Shown in pieces: positions 44,931-52,158 of a stretch of DNA of 64,000 nucleotides. A program made the translations under genes and the position numbers. The first letter of the stretch is position 1. The number at the start of each line of letters is the position of its first letter. The notes beneath the pieces were generated by a model, which was given only the letters and a program-made list of their open reading frames with translations, was not told where the DNA came from and searched no databases. The stretch lies in assembly GCF_009846525.1 (NCBI RefSeq), contig NZ_CP024621.1, positions 2,728,001-2,792,000 of the forward strand, read 5' to 3'. The DNA is from Halomonas meridiana. GTDB taxonomy: Bacteria; Pseudomonadota; Gammaproteobacteria; Pseudomonadales; Halomonadaceae.

Positions 44931-45542
44931 TCAGGTGGTCTGCCGAGCACTCTCCTCCGGCTGTTTGGGGACGCGCCCCATCGTATAGAACTCGGCGTTG
45001 GGCGGCGTTCCCGCCAGCGTCACCAAGCGGTTGGACATGCCGAAAAAGGCCGCAATGGCACCAATGTCCCAACAGTCGTCCAAGGTAAACCCAACGGTTT
45101 CCAGGCGCATTTGCCACTCGGTTGAAAACTCCCCCAGCTCGATGGCGCTATGCAGCGCAAAATCGAGCATCAACCGATGACGCTCGCTGAGTCCCGCCAC
45201 GCGATGATTAATGGCGATATTGTCCGCCAGCAAAGGGTCTTTACTATAAATACGCACCAGCGCGCCATGGGCGACAACGCAGTACAAACAGCGATTACGG
45301 GCACTGGTGGCCACGACGATCATCTCTTTTTCCGCTTTCGTCAGCGTATCGGACGCCCGGTCCATCAACGCATCGTGATAGGCAAAAAAAGCACGGAACT
45401 CCTGGGGACGATGCGCGAGCATGAGAAATACGTTGGGTACGAAGCCCGCTTTTTCCTGCACCGCTAACATGGCTTCCCGGATATCCTCGGGAACTTCTTC
45501 TAGCGTCTCAGGAAGTGTAAATCGACTTATCGAGACAGACAT
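44931..45542 (-). CDS. Peroxidase-related CMD-family protein
   Basis: A 203-residue carboxymuconolactone decarboxylase-like protein of the uncharacterised peroxidase-related group. The redox motif is CLYCVVAHG with the CxxC pair and downstream His; flanking elements are EKAGFVPNVFLMLAHRPQEF and RVAGLSERHRLMLDFALH. Similar proteins are alkylhydroperoxidase-like. I start it at ATG 45542, preceded by CAGGAGTGCGT, rather than at 45626. It faces the 229-residue gene at 45717; the region between is AT-rich and promoter-like. Confidence 0.87.
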   Translation of the reverse strand: MSVSISRFTLPETLEEVPEDIREAMLAVQEKAGFVPNVFLMLAHRPQEFRAFFAYHDALMDRASDTLTKAEKEMIVVATSARNRCLYCVVAHGALVRIYSKDPLLADNIAINHRVAGLSERHRLMLDFALHSAIELGEFSTEWQMRLETVGFTLDDCWDIGAIAAFFGMSNRLVTLAGTPPNAEFYTMGRVPKQPEESARQTT

Positions 45543-45716
45543 ACGCACTCCTGTTTTTTGTAACGTGGCGCCTAACTGCTGAATGGCGTTTACTCGTAAC
45601 AAATTGCTAACTAAAGAGTCTTTCAATACGCCTTAACGCTCGCCATACTCTTAATGATTTAATGTCATAAGAGCCGTACGCTATTAGCCAAGCGGTGTAC
45701 TAACAGGGAAACCACC

Positions 45717-46406
45717 ATGTCATACTCCGAAGCAAAAGAGCACACGCCAGGGCGTTTGCATGAACTGTTCGCCGACCCTTACCGTGCGTTCGAAAACGAT
45801 ACGGATGAGCGTCAGTTGCATATCCGCGTCATGCTTCACACCCTGCTGGCCCGCCCCATGAAGCGAGGTCAGGTAACGCTTCGTGTGATTCACGGCTGGG
45901 AGAACGGTGGCTTCGAACCCGCCGACCTGCAGCACGCCGACTTTACCCTGCACAGCCTGACAGATTTCGATGCCGCCGTGACGCGCTTCGCTACGGCTGC
46001 CGAGAAAAACGCACCGTTGCCCGCAGATCAAACCGCCATCCTGGCCGAGCCGCTAGCCGACGCCATTGCCGATGCCGAAGCAGATGGCAACGCACTGACC
46101 GACGACATCCGCGAAACGCCGGCCCGTTGGCCCGCGTTCGAAGGTGGGCTCGCCCTCTACACGCTGTTCAAGATGTACCACCGCTTGGTTTACGGCGAAG
46201 ATGACACCTACCGCTGCTCCCAGTGCGACACCCCCCACGGCCCTCGCGAGATCCATGAGTTTCATTTGGAGGAGGGCGAGTTTGCGCTGCTGGTGCCCAT
46301 CAGCGAGGAGCAGGACGCGCCTTATTTGCTAGTCCTTCACGAAAGTCAGCTGGGTCCCATCGCCCAACTGCTCTCGGAAAGCCTGCCGCTGTTCGAACGT
46401 TATTGA
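45717..46406 (+). CDS. Conserved hypothetical protein
   Basis: A 229-residue acidic, soluble protein with no family I can name. MSYSEAKEHTPGRLHELFAD, LLARPMKRGQVTLRVIHGW and a long run of acidic/Ala residues (LADAIADAEADGNALTDDIR) are followed by FEGGLALYTLFKMYHRLVYG and a single CSQCDTPHGP pair. One CxxC is not enough to name a zinc site. GGGAAACCACC before ATG 45717 is a fair ribosome site. It is convergent with mmsA and followed by a palindrome that may end transcription. Confidence 0.7.
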   Translation: MSYSEAKEHTPGRLHELFADPYRAFENDTDERQLHIRVMLHTLLARPMKRGQVTLRVIHGWENGGFEPADLQHADFTLHSLTDFDAAVTRFATAAEKNAPLPADQTAILAEPLADAIADAEADGNALTDDIRETPARWPAFEGGLALYTLFKMYHRLVYGEDDTYRCSQCDTPHGPREIHEFHLEEGEFALLVPISEEQDAPYLLVLHESQLGPIAQLLSESLPLFERY

Positions 46407-46411
46407 GCTGC

Positions 46412-46435
46412 GCGCCTCCTCGGCCGAGGAGGCGC
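46412..46435. terminator. Perfect 24-bp palindrome between convergent genes
   Basis: GCGCCTCCTCGG directly followed by its reverse complement, a very stable hairpin, sits 6 bp after the 45717-gene stop and 20 bp after the mmsA stop on the other strand. Only TTTA follows on the plus strand, so it may be a weak bidirectional terminator. Confidence 0.55.
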
Positions 46436-46455
46436 TTTACTGCGCCCAGGGCGCG

Positions 46456-47952
46456 CTATAGCGAAATCGTGCTGTTGATACCGCTTGAGACGTTTTCCGG
46501 CTCGAACCAGCGGGCAGTGACCGTTTTGGTTTGGGTCCAGAAGGCAATCGCCTGCTTACCGTTGGGCCCCAAGTCACCCAGTTTCGAGGCCCGAGAGCCG
46601 GTAAAGCTGAAATAAGCCACCGGCACTGGAATCGGCACGTTGATACCGATTTGGCCCACGTCGATGTCGGTCTCGAAGCGCCGTGCTACCCAGCCCGAGT
46701 TGGTGAAGATCGAGGTGCCGTTGCCATTTGGGTTGGCATTAATGAACGCGATGGCGTCGTCCAGCGTCTCGACGTTGACAACGCACAGCACCGGGCCAAA
46801 AATTTCCTCGCGATAGATCGTCATGTCTGCCGTCACATCGGAAAACAGAGTCGGTCCGACGAAGTTACCATCCGGGTAGCCGTCGACCGTGTAGCCGCGA
46901 CCATCCACCAGCAGCGTGGCGCCCTCTGCTTCGCCTGCGCTAATCAAGCGCTCGACGCGGGCCTTGGCCTGTGGCGATACCAGCGGCCCTAGGTCCGCTT
47001 CACGCTGAGTACCCGGCCCCACGGTCATACTGCGCGCACCGGCTTCGATATCTTTGATCCACTCGCGCGCCTCTCCCACCAGCACGACCACCGAGTTCGC
47101 CATGCAGCGCTGACCGGCGGCACCAAAAGCAGAGCCCAGCAGGCTATCGATGGCTTGACTACGGTTGGCATCCGGCATGACGACACAGTGGTTTTTTGCG
47201 CCCATCATGGCCTGCATGCGCTTACCTGCGGCGGCAGCGCGGTTGTACAGCAGTGACCCCACATGGGTCGAACCGATGAACGACAGTGCCTTGATATCCT
47301 GATGGTCGGCAATTTGGTTAGCGACATCCGGCCCACCGTGGACCACGTTCAAAACCCCGGCAGGAATACCTGCTTCGTGCGCCAGCTCTACGAGCCGCAT
47401 GGTCGAGCTGGGGTCCTGCTCGGAGGGCTTCAACACGAAGGTGTTGCCCGTGGCAATGGCCAGCGGAAACATGAAACAGGGCAGCATGATCGGGAAGTTG
47501 AAGGCCGTAATGCCCGCTCCCACGCCCAGCGGCTGGTGCATGGTGTATACATCGACGTCATTGGCGGCATTTTCGGCCAGCTCGCCTAGCTGAAGCGAGG
47601 TAATGGAGCACGCATGCTCGACCACTTCCAAGCCGCGCCCCACTTCACCTTCCGCATCCGGCAGGGTTTTGCCATGCTCTTCGGTAATCAGTGCCGCCAG
47701 CTCCGCCGTGTTATCTCGGATGAGCGCCTGCAGTTTGAGCATGATGCGCATGCGTTTGCCCAGCGGCACTTTACGCCACTCTTTGAACGCCGTCTTGGCG
47801 CTGGCGATGGCGCGCTCGACCTCGTCGGACGTACAGAAGGGCACCCGGGCGACCACTTCTTGAGTCGCTGGGTTCACCACGTCGCGCCACTCTTGGCTTT
47901 GGGACATGACCGGCTGGCCATCGATATACATCGGTATTTCACGAACAGACAT
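46456..47952 (-). CDS. mmsA: Methylmalonate-semialdehyde dehydrogenase (CoA-acylating)
   Basis: A 498-residue aldehyde dehydrogenase that makes propionyl-CoA from methylmalonate semialdehyde in valine breakdown (or acetyl-CoA from malonate semialdehyde). The family block FNFPIMLPCFMFPLAIATGN, the NAD-binding LKPSEQDPSSTMRLVE, the catalytic Cys in AAGQRCMANSVVVLVG and the final VPVPVAYFSFTGSRASKLGD are intact. No mmsB or other valine genes are adjacent. A 16-bp TTGACGTAAACGTCAA palindrome lies upstream, where a LiuR-type regulator would bind. Confidence 0.94.
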   Translation of the reverse strand: MSVREIPMYIDGQPVMSQSQEWRDVVNPATQEVVARVPFCTSDEVERAIASAKTAFKEWRKVPLGKRMRIMLKLQALIRDNTAELAALITEEHGKTLPDAEGEVGRGLEVVEHACSITSLQLGELAENAANDVDVYTMHQPLGVGAGITAFNFPIMLPCFMFPLAIATGNTFVLKPSEQDPSSTMRLVELAHEAGIPAGVLNVVHGGPDVANQIADHQDIKALSFIGSTHVGSLLYNRAAAAGKRMQAMMGAKNHCVVMPDANRSQAIDSLLGSAFGAAGQRCMANSVVVLVGEAREWIKDIEAGARSMTVGPGTQREADLGPLVSPQAKARVERLISAGEAEGATLLVDGRGYTVDGYPDGNFVGPTLFSDVTADMTIYREEIFGPVLCVVNVETLDDAIAFINANPNGNGTSIFTNSGWVARRFETDIDVGQIGINVPIPVPVAYFSFTGSRASKLGDLGPNGKQAIAFWTQTKTVTARWFEPENVSSGINSTISL

Positions 47953-48018
47953 GATGCGTTTCCTCGGGTTGTGTTTGTTATGGGATCGAATAAGGCGCTA
48001 CTAGGGTATATCAGCAAG

Positions 48019-48034
48019 TTGACGTAAACGTCAA
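48019..48034 (-). promoter_or_regulatory. LiuR-like palindrome upstream of mmsA
   Basis: TTGACGT-AA-ACGTCAA is a perfect 16-bp dyad 67 bp upstream of mmsA. On the minus strand it contains a -35-like TTGACG, and TATACC follows at -10 distance with an 18-bp spacer. MerR-type LiuR regulators of branched-chain amino acid catabolism use comparable ACGT-rich dyads. The regulator itself is not in the window. Confidence 0.5.
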
Positions 48035-48174
48035 TTAGCCTCTGGGCAAAGATAATTTCCGCATCGAGCGACGATTTGGCTTTCCCTCTCAGTCAGGGCC
48101 TCGCTATGCTGAGACAGTTGCGTATCAGCACTCACCTTCGTGAGATGCGCTGTGGTGATCACAAGGAGGCATCC

Positions 48175-49236
48175 ATGCAGACGTTTAGCTGCCGCTGTGG
48201 CAATCCGCTGTTTTTCGAGAACACTCACTGCTTGGCCTGTGAGTCGGAGGTAGGCTGGTGCCCCGCTTGTCGTCATATCGTGGCACTGGCACCGCTGGAT
48301 AGCGGCGGCTACCGCTGCACCCATGAAGGCTGCGGTACGGCGCTGATGAAGTGCCACAACTACGCCGTCGAAAACGTTTGTAATCGGATGGTCGTGATGG
48401 CCGAAGGGCACGCGGATACGCTGTGCGACTGCTGCCGCTATAACGAGGTGATTCCCGATTTAGAGGTCGACGGCAACCGGGAGCGTTGGGCAGCGCTGGA
48501 GAGTGCCAAACGGCGGCTTTTCTATACGCTGGATTTGCTCAAGCTTCCCCATGGCGTCGAGGGCGAGGACATCCGCGTTCCGCTGAGCTTTTCGTTCATG
48601 GCTGATGCGCTGCCCGACCACGGTCTATGGCGTTCCACGGCGAACCAAGAGAAGGTCTACACCGGCCACGCCAACGGCCATATCACCATCAACGTCAAAG
48701 AAGCCGATGACGTAGAGCGTGAGCGGCTGCGTGTCGACATGAACGAATCCCACCGCACGCTGATCGGCCATTTTCGTCATGAAATCGGCCACTACTACTG
48801 GGATCTGCTGGTCAAAGACCAAGACGAAGCCGCCAGCATTCGCGTATTCGGCGACCACAACCACCCTACCTATGGCGAAGCCCTGGAGCAGTACTATCAG
48901 CAAGGCGCGCCGGCAGACTGGCCCTCGCGGTTCATTTCCGCCTACGCCGCCATGCATCCGTGGGAGGATTTCGCCGAGACGTTTGCCTTCTATCTGGACA
49001 TGGTGGCCGTGCTGGATACGGCACTGCACATGGGCCTCTCACGTGCCGAGTACGACGGCTCTTTGGAGAGCATGCTTCAGGCGTTTCATCAGGTGGGCAT
49101 GGCAGTGAACGAACTCAATCGTGACATGGGCCTGCTGGACTTGGCACCCGGCGTCATCGCCCCGGCGGTGCGTGAGAAGCTGGCGTACCTGCATGAACTC
49201 ATTCAACAGGCGAACGCCAGCTCTCAAGCGGCCTAG
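48175..49236 (+). CDS. Zinc-ribbon metallopeptidase (paralogue 2, in cluster)
   Basis: A 353-residue paralogue of the gene at 3809. The N-terminus has a much richer zinc-ribbon region: Cys6, 8, 19, 22, 29, 32, 48, 53 and 60, with the CRCGN and CPAC knuckles. HEIGH at 202-206 (HFRHEIGHYYWD) is the metal-binding motif, and the shared C-terminal block MHPWEDFAETFAFYLDM includes probable third ligands. AAGGAGGCATCC precedes ATG 48175. It is convergent with the alpha-E gene, 0 bp apart at their stops. Association with the ATP-grasp/alpha-E set recurs in other bacteria, so a role in processing the cluster's peptide product is a reasonable inference. Confidence 0.85.
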   Translation: MQTFSCRCGNPLFFENTHCLACESEVGWCPACRHIVALAPLDSGGYRCTHEGCGTALMKCHNYAVENVCNRMVVMAEGHADTLCDCCRYNEVIPDLEVDGNRERWAALESAKRRLFYTLDLLKLPHGVEGEDIRVPLSFSFMADALPDHGLWRSTANQEKVYTGHANGHITINVKEADDVERERLRVDMNESHRTLIGHFRHEIGHYYWDLLVKDQDEAASIRVFGDHNHPTYGEALEQYYQQGAPADWPSRFISAYAAMHPWEDFAETFAFYLDMVAVLDTALHMGLSRAEYDGSLESMLQAFHQVGMAVNELNRDMGLLDLAPGVIAPAVREKLAYLHELIQQANASSQAA

Positions 49237-50235
49237 TTAATCGTTGTCATGGTCGCCTGTGTGGCTTTGGGTTTGACGCTGGGTGACCCGAGGAACGCCG
49301 TCGCCGTTCACGAAGTAGGTAGCGCTAAGCGTATCGTGGATGGCGGCAAAGCCAATTTGCAGTTCGTCCACGAAAGCGTGCAGCTTGCTCGGCGAGTGCG
49401 CCAGCGCCTGAATATCCGCATCGACCACGTCGGCTCGTACCAACGACACCGTCGCCGCGACGCGGTCTTGGCGGGGCAGTAGCTGTAGCTCGTGCCCCAA
49501 GGTTTCCAAACTACAGGCAATGGAGCGAGGCAAATGCGGATCTTGCAGCAGAAAACGCAGCACGTCCGGGCCGCGCACCCTTAGCCTGACCTGTTGACGA
49601 TACATTTGATACGCGGTGAGTGACTTCAAGACGCTCATCCACTGCAGGTTCTCGAACGGCAGCAGCTCTTCAGGGTTTTGCGGCAGCAGGCTGGCCGAAC
49701 GCACATCGACGATCCGCGTGGTCATATCTGCCCGCTCAAGCTGGCGGCCCAGTTTGATGAACGTGCGCGCCGGGCCGTGGCTCAAGGTGCCTTCGATCAA
49801 CCCGGTCAACGTTTGGCAGCCACGAATGACGTTTTTCAAAAATGCGTCTCGCCGTCGAGGGCTCACGCCGTTTTCCGCGTGGTCCGCGACGTTAAGATAG
49901 AGCTGATTGACCTCTTCCCAAATCTCGCGGGGCACTACGTCCCGGGTGGTGCGTAAGTTCTCCCGGGCGCTCGCCAGCGCCGAGAGAATCGAGCTGCCGT
50001 TTTGGGCATCGGCACACAAAAAGTGCACCACGCTACGCTCGTCGAAACTGGAATGGCGGGCATTGAAGGCCTCCAGCGTCCCGGTCATTTCGATGAGCGG
50101 CGCCCAGCCCAGTGGCAAATGCCGAGGCAAGTCCAGCATCAAATGGCTGTTGACGCTCAGTAACCGCGCGGTATCTTCGGCACGCTCGATGTAGCGCGCC
50201 ATCCAGTAGAGGTTTTCAGCAACGCGTGACAGCAT
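49237..50235 (-). CDS. Alpha-E domain protein
   Basis: A 332-residue all-helical alpha-E (DUF403) protein. The start MLSRVAENLYWMARYIERAE followed by DTARLLSVN is the domain hallmark, and SHGPARTFIKLGRQLERADM is the conserved helix with acidic and basic pairs. Alpha-E proteins accompany circularly permuted ATP-grasp enzymes and may act as subunits or bind the peptide product; their chemistry is not proven. ATG 50235 follows AAAGGAGCC. It starts 4 bp after the ATP-grasp stop, so the two are one operon reading left from the sigma-54 promoter. Confidence 0.92.
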   Translation of the reverse strand: MLSRVAENLYWMARYIERAEDTARLLSVNSHLMLDLPRHLPLGWAPLIEMTGTLEAFNARHSSFDERSVVHFLCADAQNGSSILSALASARENLRTTRDVVPREIWEEVNQLYLNVADHAENGVSPRRRDAFLKNVIRGCQTLTGLIEGTLSHGPARTFIKLGRQLERADMTTRIVDVRSASLLPQNPEELLPFENLQWMSVLKSLTAYQMYRQQVRLRVRGPDVLRFLLQDPHLPRSIACSLETLGHELQLLPRQDRVAATVSLVRADVVDADIQALAHSPSKLHAFVDELQIGFAAIHDTLSATYFVNGDGVPRVTQRQTQSHTGDHDND

Positions 50236-50239
50236 GGCG

Positions 50240-51724
50240 CTAGGCTCCTTTCTGCTCAGCGGCACCCGCCGCGTTCTCGTCGGTCTCGACGATCCAGGTG
50301 TCTTTACTACCGCCCCCTTGGGACGAATTGACCACCAACGAACCCTCGACCAGCGCCACGCGAGTGAGTCCCCCGGTGGTGACGTGGGTTTCCGGGCCGG
50401 AGAGAATGAAGGGACGCAGATCGACGTGGCGAGGCTGAGGCAAGCCGTTGGCCAGCGTTGGCGTGGTCGAGAGGGCCAGCGTCGGCTGGGCCATGTAGTT
50501 ACGCGGATTTTCGTTGATCAAGCGCGCGAACTCGTCGCGCGTCTCTTTGGTGGAGCGTGGGCCGATCAGCATGCCGTAGCCGCCGGACTCGTTGGCGGGT
50601 TTCACCACCAGCTCATCCAAATGGTCCAGCACGTACTTGCGATCCTCTTCGAACATGCATAGATAACTCGGCACGTTCGGCAGCAACGGCTCTTGATCCA
50701 GGTAGTAGCGGATCAGCTCAGGGACGAAGGCGTAGACGACTTTGTCGTCGGCAACCCCTGCCCCAGGTGCGTTGGCCAGCGCGACCTTTCCTGCGCGCCA
50801 GGCGCGCATCAGCCCCGGCACGCCCAGCATGGAGTGCGGGTTGAACGCCTCTGGATCGAGGAACTCATCGTCCACCCGGCGATAGATCACGTCGACACGG
50901 CGCAGGCCCTCTACCGTGCGCATGTAAACCACGTCGTCGTCATCGACCAGCAGATCGCTGCCTTGCACCAGCTCGACGCCCATTTGTTGGGCAAGGTAAG
51001 CGTGTTCGAAATAGGCAGAGTTATAGATCCCCGGTGTCAACACGACCACCTGTGGGTCATCACCCGGGCGCGGCGACATGGCTGCCAGCATGTCGTAAAG
51101 CTGCGCGACATAGTCATCCACCGGCAAGATCTTGCCCGACGCGAACAACTCCGGTAGTACGCGTTTGGTGACGTTGCGGTTTTCCAGCATGTACGAAACG
51201 CCCGACGGAATGCGCAGGTTATCTTCCAACACATAGAGCGTGCCATCACCGCCACGCACCAAGTCAGACCCGCAAATATGTGCCCAAACGCCATGGGGAG
51301 GATTGATGCCTACACATTGAGGTCGGAAATTGGCCGACTGAGCCAATACTTCCGCGGGGAGTACTTTATCTTTCACGACGCTCTGTTCGTGATACAGATC
51401 GTCGATAAACAAGTTCAGCGCTTGCACCCGCTGCTTCAAGCCCGCTTCCGTTTTACGCCACTCATTGGCGGGTATGATGCGGGGAACGATATCGAAAGGC
51501 CAAGCACGGTCGATCATCGCCCCTTCTGAATAAACGGTAAACGTAATACCCATCGTGCGAATGGCAATTTCTGCCGCCGTTTTGCGTTCGGCTAACTCTT
51601 CAGCGCTGAAGCGCGCCAACATGTTACACAACTCATCCGCAGAAGCACGTGGTTTGCCCGGTGCCGCCAGCAACTCATCGTAAAAATCACGGCACGCATA
51701 GTTATTCCAATCGACTTGGCTCAT
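50240..51724 (-). CDS. Circularly permuted type 2 ATP-grasp protein
   Basis: A 494-residue ATP-grasp enzyme of the circularly permuted type 2 family. LEDNLRIPSGVSYMLENRNV and the ATP-binding lysine block VVKPANESGGYGMLIGPRST are intact, as is the metal- and substrate-side LRPFILSGPETHVTTGGLTR. Relatives are predicted carboxylate-amine ligases that make peptide-like bonds. The C-terminal residues (ENAAGAAEQKGA) are low in complexity. The gene starts 73 bp into a 434-bp AT-rich divergent region with a sigma-54 promoter. It is co-transcribed with the alpha-E gene. Confidence 0.93.
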   Translation of the reverse strand: MSQVDWNNYACRDFYDELLAAPGKPRASADELCNMLARFSAEELAERKTAAEIAIRTMGITFTVYSEGAMIDRAWPFDIVPRIIPANEWRKTEAGLKQRVQALNLFIDDLYHEQSVVKDKVLPAEVLAQSANFRPQCVGINPPHGVWAHICGSDLVRGGDGTLYVLEDNLRIPSGVSYMLENRNVTKRVLPELFASGKILPVDDYVAQLYDMLAAMSPRPGDDPQVVVLTPGIYNSAYFEHAYLAQQMGVELVQGSDLLVDDDDVVYMRTVEGLRRVDVIYRRVDDEFLDPEAFNPHSMLGVPGLMRAWRAGKVALANAPGAGVADDKVVYAFVPELIRYYLDQEPLLPNVPSYLCMFEEDRKYVLDHLDELVVKPANESGGYGMLIGPRSTKETRDEFARLINENPRNYMAQPTLALSTTPTLANGLPQPRHVDLRPFILSGPETHVTTGGLTRVALVEGSLVVNSSQGGGSKDTWIVETDENAAGAAEQKGA

Positions 51725-51824
51725 GGGCGCTCTCCTGGCGCTAGGGTGGAAGCGGCAACTTCCTTAATTCAGTAGTGTAGGCCTGCCGCGTGCAATGTAC
51801 GTAGCAACTTGACCATATAAACAC

Positions 51825-51839
51825 GCAAAACTCGTACCA
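51825..51839 (-). promoter_or_regulatory. Sigma-54 promoter of the ATP-grasp/alpha-E operon
   Basis: TGGTACGAGTTTTGC on the minus strand matches the sigma-54 consensus TGGYACRNNNNTTGC at every fixed position, with the obligatory GG and GC ten bases apart. The start of transcription should fall near 51813, about 90 nt before the ATP-grasp start codon. Confidence 0.75.
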
Positions 51840-51968
51840 TATTCCCCGCTATTTCAACGCTTAATCCGAGTTTGATACTCGCGATTCTCTCTATCTAACG
51901 TTATTGGTCCCCTTGTTATGCATAAATGTACTGACACTGCTCCTTTTTAGTCCCCCATTAAACTAAAG

Positions 51969-51983
51969 GCACCAAAATAGTGC
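51969..51983. promoter_or_regulatory. NtrC-type enhancer site
   Basis: GCAC-CAAAATA-GTGC, the same GCAC-N7-GTGC dyad as the NtrC sites upstream of E. coli glnA. Its centre is about 138 bp upstream of the -24 element of the sigma-54 promoter, a normal enhancer distance. One clear site only; no second copy is obvious. Confidence 0.65.
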
Positions 51984-52158
51984 ATGAAAGTTAATACTCA
52001 TGAGGCGATGACAATTTTCCACACTCTTTAAACGTCTTAGTTCATATTGCAGCTGCAAAATAGTTCAACTCCAACGATACTTCTGGGTACTTATTTTCTT
52101 CACCGTCGCGTTACGCTGGCGTCGCGCGGTGACTTTTGGCTTTCTTTGAGGGTGGCTC

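Larger units (their letters stand above)
51725..52158. promoter_or_regulatory. AT-rich divergent control region of the cluster
   Basis: The longest gene-free stretch in the window. It is clearly more AT-rich than the flanks and holds a near-consensus sigma-54 promoter (minus strand, 51825-51839) and an NtrC-type dyad (51969-51983). I see no terminator, coding pattern or repeat. A ribosome site for the transglutaminase gene (GAGGGTGGCTC) is at its right edge. A sigma-54 promoter for the plus strand was not found. Confidence 0.8.

Noticed and set aside
51984-52158. Sigma-54 promoter for the transglutaminase/DUF2126 gene
   Set aside because: I checked the plus strand for GG-N10-GC; none fits with a consensus context. 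The right arm's promoter is unknown.
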